From: Verrucomicrobiota bacterium
GTDB lineage: Bacteria; Verrucomicrobiota; Verrucomicrobiia; Palsa-1439
Assembly: GCA_016871575.1 (NCBI GenBank)
Contig: VHCW01000044.1
Coordinates: 1-38,048, forward strand
DNA length: 38,048 nucleotides
Direction of reading: 5' to 3'
The position numbers were made by a program, and so were the translations under genes. Below the pieces are notes generated by a model, which was not told the origin of the DNA, ran no database searches, and worked only from the letters and a program-made list of their open reading frames with translations. Of the stretch, positions 1 through 8,193 are shown piece by piece; the stretch's first letter is position 1; every line of letters starts with the position of its first letter.

Positions 1-1470
1 GCCGCGAGGGCGCTCCCCCCCCGCCGCTGGAATAAGGTGTTGCTTTGCCTTGATTCCAATCGCGGGGCTGCCTTCCTCTTTCGGGTGCTTGCCTGCCATT
101 ACTTCCTCGAATGCCTTTCTCAGAATCGGGCGTGCATAGGCCGCGCGACCGGAGAGTTTCTTCACCTGCAACGTCTCGGCCAGAACCGTTTCGCGTGAGA
201 GCGGCTTGTCTTTCTTGCGACCTTTTCCTGCACCCTTGTCGAGAACTTGCTGCACCGCTGCATCGAATGCCGCGACGCCTTGGCCAAGCTCACCAAGTAT
301 CAGGCGTTTGCCGCGCCGCAACTGGCCGCGTCTCCGTTTCTGAATCTGTTCCGGCAAGGTTGGGAACAAGTTCGCAGCGTGACCGGATGTAAGTTCCTTT
401 TGCACGGGGTCGAGGATGAGGGCTTCCTTCTGGTTCACTTCCATGAACATCGTGGCGAGATTGTCGCGGATCGCGCTGGACACATCGCGCACGGCATCCT
501 TGAACTGCTTCTCGGTCATGCTGCCGACAGCCCGCATTCGTTTGTCGAGTTCCTTGCGTTCCTCGACGGTTAGCGGCATCAACTCCTTATCGGCCATCCG
601 CGCAACGCGGACGTTTGCCAGCAACATGCCCCAACGGAAATTGAGAAACTCAGGCGTGTTTCGTGACGGCACCTTCTGTCCAGTAACGGGGCACTTAGAG
701 ATGATGCGGTTGTCGAAGCGTGGAACAAGTTGCCCGAACAACAAGCCGCCCTGATAACGCAACGGCAGTTTGATGGCGGGGCATGGGACGGCTTTCCAAT
801 TGCTGAACATCGCCGTTGCGAATTTCTCATCCATGCCCTTCAACTTGCCGAAGTGCGCTTGAAGAATCCGCGCAACTTCCGCCGTGATGTTGTCGCGCGG
901 AAACGCGGCGTTCAATCCCTTGAAGCGAATAATGGAAGATGACTTCTTGCCGAGCGGGTCAACGCCAAGTTCCTTGCAAAAGGTCTCCGCCATCGTCTTG
1001 ACACCGTGCTTTTCCAACAATGTGTATGCGTTTTGAACCTTCTCTTGATCTTCCTTTTCTTCCTCGGCTTCACCCCCGCTCCAACGGCGGTTGCCATCGT
1101 AACCGCGATTGTGGGCGTACCAGCGGAGCACGTCCCAAAGCTCCGTCCATGTCAGCAGTTTGCCCCCAACGAGTACTTGCGCCGCCAGCTTCCACGGCCA
1201 CGCGCAGCCCGGTTTGTCCAGTTGCGTTTGCGTCAGCACGCCAAGATGCAGTAACAACGCCTTCATCCTTCGGATGCGCTGGCGTGTGCTGCGGATGTGA
1301 CGCCGCTGACGCCGATATTGTCGTCGCGTGCTGGCGAGGCAATCATCAGCGCGGAAGATGACGGCACCGCAGCCTTTGAGTTCGAGTTGGGGGGTGTTCT
1401 GTAGGACGGCCCAGCCGATAGAGCTGTGTCCAACATCAAAGGCCAATTCCAAATCCGCGCGCTTTTCCAT
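1..1470 (-). CDS. cas9: Type II-C Cas9, N-terminal 490 codons (runs off left edge)
   Basis: RNA-guided DNA endonuclease. I translated the reverse strand from the ATG at 1470 and found 490 codons with no stop, so the gene is open at the window edge. RuvC-I is FDVGHSSIGWAVL with predicted catalytic Asp12. An arginine-rich bridge helix follows at about residues 47-70 (STRRQYRRQRRHIRSTRQRI). Then come LRWYAHNRGYDGNRRW (115-130) and LLFGQLVPRFDNRIISKCPV (243-262), REC-lobe stretches that I recall in very similar form from Akkermansia muciniphila type II-C Cas9, a protein of about 1,100 residues. HNH, RuvC-II/III and the PAM-interacting domain would lie beyond the left edge, where cas1, cas2 and the array may also be. 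The start is fixed by a purine-rich AGAGGAGA about 6 bases upstream. A run of eight C at 15-22 is the only spot where a frame error could hide. Confidence 0.92.
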   Translation of the reverse strand, partial: MEKRADLELAFDVGHSSIGWAVLQNTPQLELKGCGAVIFRADDCLASTRRQYRRQRRHIRSTRQRIRRMKALLLHLGVLTQTQLDKPGCAWPWKLAAQVLVGGKLLTWTELWDVLRWYAHNRGYDGNRRWSGGEAEEEKEDQEKVQNAYTLLEKHGVKTMAETFCKELGVDPLGKKSSSIIRFKGLNAAFPRDNITAEVARILQAHFGKLKGMDEKFATAMFSNWKAVPCPAIKLPLRYQGGLLFGQLVPRFDNRIISKCPVTGQKVPSRNTPEFLNFRWGMLLANVRVARMADKELMPLTVEERKELDKRMRAVGSMTEKQFKDAVRDVSSAIRDNLATMFMEVNQKEALILDPVQKELTSGHAANLFPTLPEQIQKRRRGQLRRGKRLILGELGQGVAAFDAAVQQVLDKGAGKGRKKDKPLSRETVLAETLQVKKLSGRAAYARPILRKAFEEVMAGKHPKEEGSPAIGIKAKQHLIPAAGGERPRG

Positions 1471-1484
1471 AGCCAATTCTCCTC

Positions 1485-1512
1485 TTGCGTTTTCGCTGAT
1501 TTTGCCTATCAT
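1485..1512 (+). promoter_or_regulatory. Candidate promoter for the tracrRNA-like transcript
   Basis: TTGCGT (1485-1490) and TATCAT (1507-1512) are separated by 16 bases, which would start transcription near 1519 and away from cas9. The match to a sigma-70 promoter is only moderate. It is mainly supported by its position ahead of a structured stretch that ends in a strong terminator. Confidence 0.3.
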
Positions 1513-1518
1513 GGCGAC

Positions 1519-1655
1519 GGAATCAAGACAAAGTTAGATAGCGCAGACTGGTTTGGGGGCAACCCCTAGTAAAATCTATCCGCTACGCGGATACACCTGT
1601 TCAAAAGCGTTTCTAATTCCGAAAGGCGGGAACACGTTTCCCGCCTTTCATTTTT
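1519..1655 (+). ncRNA. Candidate tracrRNA divergent from cas9
   Basis: About 137 nt lie between the predicted start and the terminator, with no convincing ORF. Seen in sequence: a GGGG-CAA-CCCC hairpin (1556-1566), a perfect 7-bp stem TATCCGC-TAC-GCGGATA (1577-1593), a single-stranded stretch, then a 12-bp terminator stem. Anti-repeat, nexus-like hairpin and Rho-independent terminator, next to and divergent from cas9, is the usual plan of type II tracrRNAs. The 5' half (about 1525-1576) would be the anti-repeat. No CRISPR array lies in the window, so repeat complementarity, the decisive proof, cannot be shown. It could instead be a cas9 leader structure or an unrelated small RNA. Confidence 0.5.
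1621..1655 (+). terminator. Rho-independent terminator
   Basis: GAAAGGCGGGAA (1621-1632) pairs perfectly with TTCCCGCCTTTC (1638-1649) around a 5-nt loop and is followed by ATTTTT. The T-run exists only on the plus strand. The transcript it ends therefore starts in the cas9 upstream region, which supports the small RNA call. Confidence 0.85.
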
Positions 1656-1778
1656 ACCATTTTCTTTGCGCCCTCTTGCGCCTTTTTGCGGCCAACATCG
1701 CTTCCGACTTTCTGAGTCTTTGCTATTCCCTCCTCAATGTCTGGGCCGGAAGATTTTTGAAAACATTCCCTCCCGAAA

Positions 1779-1967
1779 CTACAGGCTGGAGGCAGTGAAG
1801 TATCTGGTGGAATGGCAAAACTATAGGCTGGGGGTGCGAAAATATGGGTTGGAATGCTTTCAGCCTATAGTGCGAGGTGCAAAAGATAGGCCGGAATCGT
1901 GGCGGTATAGGCTGGAGACAGGAAAAGATAGGCTGAAGGCGCGTCAACCTTGATATGGAGGGCCATG
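1779..1967. repeat. Degenerate 21-bp-period tandem array 1
   Basis: Roughly eight diverged units of about 21 bp built on an AGGCTGGAG...AAAGAT/TAC core. On the plus strand the period is seven codons and reads as YRLE-type heptads in one open frame to a TGA at 1951-1953. The array ends in GTCAACCTTGATATGGAGGG, which recurs at the end of array 2. A 7-bp hairpin GGACGCG/CGCGTCC (2004-2023) lies between the arrays. I see no convincing gene start, so I call it a minisatellite rather than a gene. Confidence 0.75.
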
Positions 1968-2071
1968 CTCTGTCGTGGCCGCTTTCTGGTAATTCCTGCA
2001 AACGGACGCGACTGAGCGCGTCCCTCCAATGACCATTGAAAAGGGCTTTGACACGGTATTGGACGCGAAGA

Positions 2072-2345
2072 AGTAGAGGCTGGAGCCGCAAAAGTACAGA
2101 CTGGAGCGGCTAGACTTTGTACCGGAGCGGCAAAAGTACAGACTGGAGCGGCTCAATCCTAGACTGGAACGGCTCAATCCTAGGCTGAAGGCGCAAAAAG
2201 ACAGGCTGGAGCCACGAAAAAGAGAGGCTGGATCCGTGGAAGATGGGCTGGAACGGATCAAGTATAGGCTGGGGCCGCTCAGGTATGTACTGGAGCCGCG
2301 AAAAGATAGGCTGGAGCCACGTCAACCCTGATATGGAGGGACATG
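2072..2345. repeat. Degenerate 21-bp-period tandem array 2
   Basis: About twelve units related to array 1 (for example AGACTGGAGCGGCTCAATCCT beside near copies). The plus frame stays open for about 90 codons in heptads of RLEPxKY type and ends at the same GTCAACCCTGATATGGAGGG boundary as array 1. Upstream in that frame a short ORF starts at ATG 2030 and is stopped by TAG at 2074-2076, exactly where other units have TAC or TAT. That leaves open a decayed repeat protein. The alternative is non-coding satellite DNA. Confidence 0.75.
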
Positions 2346-2444
2346 TTTACCCGTCGTAGGCGGCACGAAAGGCGCGCCAAGATAACATCATGCCTCTGCG
2401 ACCTCTGCGTCTCTGCGGTGAAAACATCGCGTCTGGAGGTCGCT

Positions 2445-2513
2445 CAATGTGGAGCAGGTTTGCAACCTGCTTTTCCATGACAAGAAGGCAGGTTGCAAAC
2501 CTGCCCCACATTG
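2445..2513. repeat. Large palindromic element, copy A
   Basis: Two 26-bp arms (2445-2470 and 2488-2513) are inverted copies with one mismatch, containing GCAGGTTTGCAACCTGC, around a 17-nt loop. A closely related element lies at 12151-12215 and a decayed one near 31424-31469, so this is a dispersed non-coding family. Just before it, 2393-2424 carries the CTCTGCG-type repeat, a reverse form of the GCAGAGACGCAGAGG family seen elsewhere in the window. Confidence 0.85.
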
Positions 2514-2580
2514 CAGACAGTAGGCGGAACATTTCTTGAATTCAATCGAAGTCGGGGATAATCTCTGCGTCCATCTTTCC

Positions 2581-3798
2581 ATGCCAACCTTTCAATACAA
2601 GGCGCGCACGCGCAACGGGGAATTGGTCAGCGGCAACGTCGAGGCGACCGATCGCCGGCTCGCGCTGGCGGAACTGGGGCGTCTCGGCTATTTCCCGTTG
2701 TCGGTGGACGCGGCCACGCAGAAGCCATCGCTGCAGACCTCGGTGCAAGGGTTGCGGTCCGGGTTGTCACGACGGGACGTGATGATGATCACGCAGCAAC
2801 TGGCGAGTTTGTTGCGCTCCGGCATGGCGTTGACGCAGGCGCTGGAGGTGCTCGGACGGCGCGCGCAAAAGCCGGCGGCGCGCGGCGTGCTCGGCGCGCT
2901 GTACAACGACGTGCTGCAGGGCGCGTCCCTGTCCGAGGCGATGTCACGTCATCCGAAGGTGTTCCCCGGTTTCTATGTGAATCTGATCAAGGCGGGCGAG
3001 GCCAGCGGCGGACTCGAACAGGTGCTCGACCGGTTGCGCCAACATTACGAGAGGGTGGGGGACATCCGGGAGAAGATCGTCGGCGCGTTGTTGTATCCGC
3101 TGATCGTGGTGCTGGCCGGCATCGGGACCATGATTTTCTTCATGACGTTCATGGTGCCGCGGTTTGCGCAGATGTTCAAAGAGATGCGGCGCGCGATGCC
3201 GTTGCCGACGCAAATCCTGATCAGCACCAGCGATATTGTGTCGGCTTATTGGTGGGTGGCCGTGGTGGCGCTGGTGCTGGCGGTGATTTGGTATCGGCGC
3301 ACGGTGCGCACGCCCGGCGGACGGCTGATGCTGGACCGTTGGAAACTGCGGGTGCCGATCATCGGCGCGATTGTGAAGGCGGGGTCTTTCGCGCAGTTCG
3401 CCCGGACGCTGGCGACGTTGTTGGAGAACGGCGTGCCGGTGTTGACGGCGCTGCACATCGTCGAGGGGACGATGACCAACAAGGTGATTGCCAATGAATT
3501 GCGCGAGGCGCGGACGCGGGTGACCGATGGCACGAGCATCACCCAACCGTTGGCGAAGGGCAAAGTGTTTCCGCCGCTGTTGCTGGACATGCTGGCGGTG
3601 GGCGAGGAAAGCGGCGAAGTCGTGCCGGCGCTGACGAATATCGCGGACACCTACGAGCAGGAACTCGAACACCGGCTGCGCGTGTTCACCACGTTGTTGG
3701 AACCGATCATCATTTTGGCGATGGCCTTGGTGGTCGGGTCGGTGGTGGTGAGCATCTTGTTGGCGGTGTTCGACCTGACATCAGGCATCGGAAAATAA
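2581..3798 (+). CDS. gspF: Type II secretion inner-membrane platform protein GspF
   Basis: Polytopic inner-membrane protein that forms the assembly platform for the pseudopilus and contacts the GspE ATPase. The 405 residues carry two GspF domains (about 65-190 and 268-392), the second containing the conserved GEESGEV (341-347). Membrane segments lie near 171-192, 223-238 and 374-397. The start at ATG 2581 (MPTFQYKARTRNG) matches the usual family N-terminus; a TTG at 2536 would add 15 unconserved residues. No good Shine-Dalgarno is visible. It is the first gene of a long same-strand secretion operon. The gspE that normally precedes it is replaced by repeat DNA, so the ATPase must be encoded elsewhere. 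Confidence 0.95.
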   Translation: MPTFQYKARTRNGELVSGNVEATDRRLALAELGRLGYFPLSVDAATQKPSLQTSVQGLRSGLSRRDVMMITQQLASLLRSGMALTQALEVLGRRAQKPAARGVLGALYNDVLQGASLSEAMSRHPKVFPGFYVNLIKAGEASGGLEQVLDRLRQHYERVGDIREKIVGALLYPLIVVLAGIGTMIFFMTFMVPRFAQMFKEMRRAMPLPTQILISTSDIVSAYWWVAVVALVLAVIWYRRTVRTPGGRLMLDRWKLRVPIIGAIVKAGSFAQFARTLATLLENGVPVLTALHIVEGTMTNKVIANELREARTRVTDGTSITQPLAKGKVFPPLLLDMLAVGEESGEVVPALTNIADTYEQELEHRLRVFTTLLEPIIILAMALVVGSVVVSILLAVFDLTSGIGK

Positions 3799-3817
3799 AA
3801 CTGTCGAAGGAGATTAT

Positions 3818-4252
3818 ATGAAACGAAACAGACGCAACTTGCAATCGGGCTTCACGCTCTTGGAAATCCTGCTGGTCGTGGTCATCATCGGCTTGTTGGT
3901 CGGCGTGGCCGTCGTGCGGCTCGGCGCGCGTTCGGGCGAGGCCAAGAAGGTCGCGGCCGCCCGGCAGATTGACGCGTACAAGACCGCGCTTGGACTGTAC
4001 GAGTTGGACAACGGTTTTTACCCGACCAGCGAACAGGGGTTGCAATCGTTGATCGTGCTGCCGACCTCGACGCCGGTGCCGAACAACTGGAAGGGGCCGT
4101 ACCTGGATCCGCCGGTGTTGCGGAAGGACCCGTGGGGCAACGACTACATCTACGCGTACCCCGGAACGCGCAACCCGGTCGGCTACGACCTGTTCTCCCC
4201 CGGCATCAACGGGGTGGAAGGCGATGACGACGATATTGGCAACTGGCAATAA
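3818..4252 (+). CDS. gspG: Major pseudopilin GspG
   Basis: Main subunit of the type II secretion pseudopilus. The 144-residue protein has a class III leader cut at SG|FTLLE (after Gly11) with the conserved Glu at mature position 5, a hydrophobic helix through about residue 32, and the GspG C-terminal signature with DNGFYPTSEQGLQSL, DPWGNDYIY and an acidic end (GDDDD) that probably binds calcium. AAGGAG sits 5 bases before the ATG. It follows gspF by 19 bases and overlaps gspH. Confidence 0.96.
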   Translation: MKRNRRNLQSGFTLLEILLVVVIIGLLVGVAVVRLGARSGEAKKVAAARQIDAYKTALGLYELDNGFYPTSEQGLQSLIVLPTSTPVPNNWKGPYLDPPVLRKDPWGNDYIYAYPGTRNPVGYDLFSPGINGVEGDDDDIGNWQ

Positions 4253-4763
4253 ACGATCGCAGGTTCCTGCCGGGTTCACGCTGATTGAACTGAGCCTGGT
4301 GGTGATGATCTTGGCGCTCGTGATGGCGCTGGCCGCGCCGAGTTTTGTGCGCTCGTTTCGCAGCGCGCTGCTCGGCGAATCGGCGCGCAACTTTGCCACG
4401 ACATGCCAACTGGCACGGTTGCAGGCCGTGTCGCAACAAATCAATTCCACGCTCCACCTCGACCTCGAACAACAGGTCTATTGGCTCAGCCAGCTTTCGA
4501 CGAACCTGACCGGCGACACGCCGGAACCAATGACGATCAAATGGGTGGAGTTGGATCCGCGCGTCAGGATTGCGTCCGCGACGCTTGCCGACGGCACCAC
4601 CGGCAGCGGCGCGGGGCAGATTGTCGAAATCAATTTTTACCCGAACGGCACCTGTGACGGCGGCGAGGTGATTTTCCGTTCGCACGATGAGAGCGACGCC
4701 ATCACGATGTTGCTGGATCCCATCACCGCCCGCGCGACGGTGCAACTTCCCACGCAACCATGA
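4224..4763 (+). CDS. gspH: Minor pseudopilin GspH
   Basis: 179 residues with a prepilin leader PAG|FTLIE (cleavage after Gly17, Glu22 at mature position 5), a hydrophobic helix to about residue 40 and a beta-rich globular domain that fits the GspH/FimT family. It overlaps the end of gspG by 29 bases and its stop overlaps the gspI start (ATGA), so translation is probably coupled. A TTG at 4236 is an alternative start. Identity as H rests on order and fold, since sequence similarity among minor pseudopilins is low. Confidence 0.85.
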   Translation: MTTILATGNKRSQVPAGFTLIELSLVVMILALVMALAAPSFVRSFRSALLGESARNFATTCQLARLQAVSQQINSTLHLDLEQQVYWLSQLSTNLTGDTPEPMTIKWVELDPRVRIASATLADGTTGSGAGQIVEINFYPNGTCDGGEVIFRSHDESDAITMLLDPITARATVQLPTQP

Positions 4764-5134
4764 ACAAGTCGTCATCGAACGGATACGTCTTGTTGGAGGT
4801 CGTGCTCGCCGTGGCGCTTGTTGCCGTGGCCCTGGGGGTGTTGATCGAAAGCCTTGGCCGGTGCCTTGCGGCGGCGCGCAGCGTGCAAAACTATGCGATG
4901 GCGCAGACGTTGCTGGCCAACAAGAGCACCGAGTTTCGCACCGAACTGGCCGCGGACACGTCCGACCAACAAGGCACGTTCGAGGAGTATCCGCTGTTCG
5001 AGTGGTCGCGCACATTGGAGCCTACTGAGGTCGAGCAGCTTTGGAAACAGACCATTACAATCACATGGGACGAACGAGGAAGGCCGAGTTCGGATTCCGC
5101 CGTGGAGTACCGCTATCTGGCGGACAAAGAGTGA
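4760..5134 (+). CDS. gspI: Minor pseudopilin GspI-like
   Basis: 124 residues with a short prepilin leader cut at NG|YVLLE (mature Tyr1, Glu5), where Phe is usual, followed by a hydrophobic helix and a small globular domain. Its start overlaps the gspH stop (ATGA) and its stop overlaps the gspJ start (TGATG). Size and place between H and J support GspI, which helps seed the pseudopilus tip with J and K. Confidence 0.8.
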   Translation: MNKSSSNGYVLLEVVLAVALVAVALGVLIESLGRCLAAARSVQNYAMAQTLLANKSTEFRTELAADTSDQQGTFEEYPLFEWSRTLEPTEVEQLWKQTITITWDERGRPSSDSAVEYRYLADKE

Positions 5135-5886
5135 TGAGAACCGAAGCAAGCAAACCGACGATCACCGCTCCCGGAGCGTTCTCGCTCTTGGAAGTGTTGC
5201 TGGCGATGACGATCCTTTCGCTGCTCGTGTTGGCCGTCGGCGTCACGTGGTCGTCCGGGCTGCGCGGCTGGCGACGCGGCGGCAATGTGGCCGATTCCGT
5301 CCAGCGCCAGCGAATCGTGACGGAGACGATCGCGGAATTGACCCGGTCGTTGTTTTACCTTTCCACGGACCGGGAGACGGCGTTGCGGGGCACGCACGAT
5401 GAGGCGGAGGGTGACACCGTGAGTTTCATCACCAACTCGGATCTGTTGCTGCCGTTGGAGATGCAGGCAGTGGGCGGGATGCGGCGGGTGACGATCGGGT
5501 TGCAACACGACGACCAAGGGCGCGCGTATTTGGGCATTCAGGACAGCCTGGCGCTCGCGCCCGATGAATCGCAGGCGGGCACCAACCAATGGCGCGTCTT
5601 GTCGGCGGACGTCAGTGGATTTGTCGTCCGGTATTATGACTGGCGGCTCGGTGAATGGAGCGACGATTGGACGCCGACGCGGATACTGGCGTCGCAATTG
5701 GAATACACGATCACGTTTGGCGGACAGAGTGAGGAATCGCCGCCGGTGGTGGTGCAGCGGCAGGTGGAATTGCCGTTGATGCAAAGCTGGAAGGCAGTGA
5801 TTCCGCCCTCGAAGACCAGCACGAACAAAACGTCATCAAAGAAGACCGCGTCGAAGAAGACCGTCTCGAAGAAGGGGAGGCGTTGA
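5134..5886 (+). CDS. gspJ: Minor pseudopilin GspJ-like
   Basis: 250 residues from the ATG at 5134, which overlaps the gspI stop by one base; the in-frame ATG at 5041 lies inside gspI and is rejected. The prepilin motif is GA|FSLLE, with Ala rather than Gly at the cleavage site, a less common but tolerated residue. A hydrophobic helix and a beta-rich domain follow. The C-terminal 25 or so residues are a lysine/serine/threonine tail made of repeated SKKT-like words, which is odd for a pseudopilin and probably disordered. Confidence 0.82.
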   Translation: MRTEASKPTITAPGAFSLLEVLLAMTILSLLVLAVGVTWSSGLRGWRRGGNVADSVQRQRIVTETIAELTRSLFYLSTDRETALRGTHDEAEGDTVSFITNSDLLLPLEMQAVGGMRRVTIGLQHDDQGRAYLGIQDSLALAPDESQAGTNQWRVLSADVSGFVVRYYDWRLGEWSDDWTPTRILASQLEYTITFGGQSEESPPVVVQRQVELPLMQSWKAVIPPSKTSTNKTSSKKTASKKTVSKKGRR

Positions 5887-6852
5887 ATGAGGGCGGAGCG
5901 CGGCGTGGCCTTGGTCGTGGTGTTGTGGGTCATCGTAATGTTGTCCTTGCTCATCGGCGGGTTTGCCTTCACAATGCACGTCGAAACCCAAGTCGCGTCG
6001 TTCAGCCGCAAGGAACTGCGGGCGGAGATGCTGGCGAGGTCGGGTGTGGAGTTGGTGCGGCGGCAGTTGCATGCGCGAACGCCCTGGGAAAAAGCAACCG
6101 AGGCGCTCAACCAGACGTGGCGCGCCAATGCGGAGTTGTACGCAGAACACGAATTGGGTGATGGAACATTTACCGTGAGTGTCATTGACGAAGAAAGCTT
6201 GTTGCCGATCAACCGCCTGAGTGACGGGCGGTTGAAACGGCTGTTGCAATTGCTGGAGGTGGACCCGACGCAGGTGGACATCATTGCCGACTCGATTATT
6301 GATTGGATTGACGGCAATGATCTCAGCCGGTTGAACGGCGCCGAAAGCGATTATTACATGACCTTGAATCCTCCCTATCGGGCCAAGAACGCCCCGATCC
6401 ATCGTCCGCAGGAGTTGCTCATGATCCGCGGCGTCACCCGCGAACTCTACCAAGGCACACCCGATCGTCCCGGCCTGAAAGATCTCGTGGTGCCGTTCAC
6501 CCAGCAGGTCAATATCAACACCGCTTCGCCGCTTGTCCTGCAAGTCATCCTCTATTTGGATGAAGCCACGCTCCACCCGCTGCTGCGACGGCGGGATGGA
6601 CCGGATGAAATACCGGGGACTGATGACGATCGCCCGTTTCGCAACGTGCAGGAAGCCATTAGGGAGTTTTGTCCCCGCGACGATGCTTCGCGCAAACGAT
6701 GGGAAACGTACCTGACAACGAACTCCAATGGGTTTCGCGTGATCTCCACCGGTGACGTCGGCGGCGTTCGACGGACCATCATCACCACGTTGCAGTACAT
6801 TCGAGGCGATTATTATCCGGTTGTCTGGACTTGCCAGCGAGATGGCCCGTGA
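5887..6852 (+). CDS. gspK: Pseudopilin-tip protein GspK
   Basis: 321 residues. It starts with MRAERG|VALVVVLWVIV, the prepilin-like N-terminus typical of GspK, which lacks Glu5. It then has the large helical domain with helix-hairpin-helix-like parts, one around LLPINRLSDGRLKRLLQLLE (about 105-124) and a second around VNINTASPLVLQVIL. In the family it caps the pseudopilus as a complex with I and J. It begins directly after the gspJ stop. Confidence 0.92.
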   Translation: MRAERGVALVVVLWVIVMLSLLIGGFAFTMHVETQVASFSRKELRAEMLARSGVELVRRQLHARTPWEKATEALNQTWRANAELYAEHELGDGTFTVSVIDEESLLPINRLSDGRLKRLLQLLEVDPTQVDIIADSIIDWIDGNDLSRLNGAESDYYMTLNPPYRAKNAPIHRPQELLMIRGVTRELYQGTPDRPGLKDLVVPFTQQVNINTASPLVLQVILYLDEATLHPLLRRRDGPDEIPGTDDDRPFRNVQEAIREFCPRDDASRKRWETYLTTNSNGFRVISTGDVGGVRRTIITTLQYIRGDYYPVVWTCQRDGP

Positions 6853-8129
6853 CAACACGATCGAATGGTTCCCATTCCGCTTATGCTGCAGTTGTCTGGC
6901 GCGCGTCGCGCGTGGACGCCGTGCTCCGCAACTCCGGACGTTGCCTCAGTGCCGCCACCTTGGATGAATTGCTTTCGCAAGCCGAACTCCGCAGCAGCCG
7001 CGCCGTCATCGCCATGTCCGGCACGGAGACGTGGTGCCAGACCTTGTCGCTGCCGACGACGGAGGCGTCGGAGTTGGAGACGATGCTGGAGTTGAAACTG
7101 GACACCGTGGCGCCGTTGCCCGCCGAAGAAGTCGCTTACGGGTACGTGCCGCTGGAAAAGACGGAAAACGAGACGCGACTGTTGCTCGTGGTTTCCCCGA
7201 AGGCGCTGGTCAATGAGCGCGTCGGGGCGCTCGATGCCGCCAAGATCACGGCGGAGACCGTGACGGTGGATGCGCTGGCGTTGTTTCACTGGCTGGCGAA
7301 CCGTCAACGCCTTCCCAACGACGAGAAACTTCACGCGCTGCTCCACGTCACGGAAGGCGCCGTCAACCTTGTCTTCCACACACGCGCACAGCCGGTGGCC
7401 GTCCGTTCCATGGCGTGCGATGGTGAAGCTGGCCGGGACGCGGTGCTGGAGGAATTGCGACGAAGCTGGTTGGCTACCGAGTTTCAGCACGACAACAACG
7501 GGCGTGGCCGTCTGATGGTTGTGGCCGACACGGTAGGGTTGCGTCCCTTGGCCGGACAGTTCCGCGATGCATGGGGGCCGGAGGCGGAATGTCTCGTGGA
7601 AGAATCGGAAGCGCCCTTGTCCGCGCTGGCGGCCAGCGCGCCGAGCGTCAGCACATTGAATTTGCTGCCGAAAGAATGGAAGCAAAAACGGCGAAGCGCC
7701 TTCTTGCGGCGGCGCCTGATCCGGACTTCGATTGCGCTGGGCGCGCTGTATCTGCTCGGCGTGGCCGTGTTTGCGGCCGGGCTGGCCATGGAACGCGCTG
7801 AACAGCGGCGCTTGGCGGCGGAAGCCGCGCGGTTGCAGCCGCCGTATATTGCGGCGCGCAAGTTGCGCGACACGCTCTCCGCAATGCAGGCGCAACTGGA
7901 CGTGAAATTCTCGGCGATCGAAGTGTTGCGGGAAATCAGTTCGCTGATGCCGGACAGCCTGAAGCTGACCGATTTTCTGTTCCTCAAGAACCAGCAAGTC
8001 ACCTTGCGCGGAATGACATCCGCCCCGGAACAAGCGACGGAATTCATCGCGCGTCTGGAAAACAGTCCGCTCTTTTCCAAGGTCAAGACCGTTTCGATGC
8101 CGTTTCGATGCCGACCCAACGCGGATTGA
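6849..8129 (+). CDS. gspL: GspL/PilM-PilN-like secretion protein with frameshifted C-terminus
   Basis: Inner-membrane linker between the cytoplasmic ATPase and the periplasm. I choose GTG 6849, overlapping the gspK stop as GTGA. The 426 residues show an actin-like cytoplasmic part (about 10-240, PilM/GspL-like), one membrane helix (292-314), a coiled coil (315-365) and a PilN-like fold with LMPDSLKLTDF (367-377) and LRGMTSAPEQATEFI. An 11-bp tandem duplication at 8090-8111 changes the frame, so the protein ends MPFRCRPNAD. With one copy removed, the frame would continue through GLTRFDLICTLQSV to a TGA at 8195-8197 that overlaps the gspM ATG. The present gene has therefore lost its last beta strand, unless this is a sequencing error. 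Confidence 0.85.
   Translation: MTTRSNGSHSAYAAVVWRASRVDAVLRNSGRCLSAATLDELLSQAELRSSRAVIAMSGTETWCQTLSLPTTEASELETMLELKLDTVAPLPAEEVAYGYVPLEKTENETRLLLVVSPKALVNERVGALDAAKITAETVTVDALALFHWLANRQRLPNDEKLHALLHVTEGAVNLVFHTRAQPVAVRSMACDGEAGRDAVLEELRRSWLATEFQHDNNGRGRLMVVADTVGLRPLAGQFRDAWGPEAECLVEESEAPLSALAASAPSVSTLNLLPKEWKQKRRSAFLRRRLIRTSIALGALYLLGVAVFAAGLAMERAEQRRLAAEAARLQPPYIAARKLRDTLSAMQAQLDVKFSAIEVLREISSLMPDSLKLTDFLFLKNQQVTLRGMTSAPEQATEFIARLENSPLFSKVKTVSMPFRCRPNAD
8090..8111 (+). repeat. 11-bp tandem duplication causing frameshift in gspL
   Basis: CGTTTCGATGC occurs twice back to back (8090-8100, 8101-8111). Eleven bases are not a multiple of three. The alternative frame downstream stays open for 30 codons and ends exactly on the gspM start, which marks the single-copy form as ancestral. 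Confidence 0.9.
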
Positions 8130-8193
8130 CGCGGTTTGACCTGATTTGCACGCTGCAATCGGTTTCCGGTGCAACAACGACGGGGGCCAAGCG

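Noticed and set aside
111-1361. Several plus-strand ORFs of 60-113 codons in the first 1.4 kb
   Set aside because: They lie opposite the unbroken Cas9 frame, lack ribosome sites and show no family motifs.
1779-2345. Tandem arrays near cas9 as a CRISPR array
   Set aside because: The period is about 21 bp with no constant repeat separated by unique spacers; units drift gradually, and the same seven-codon step runs through them.
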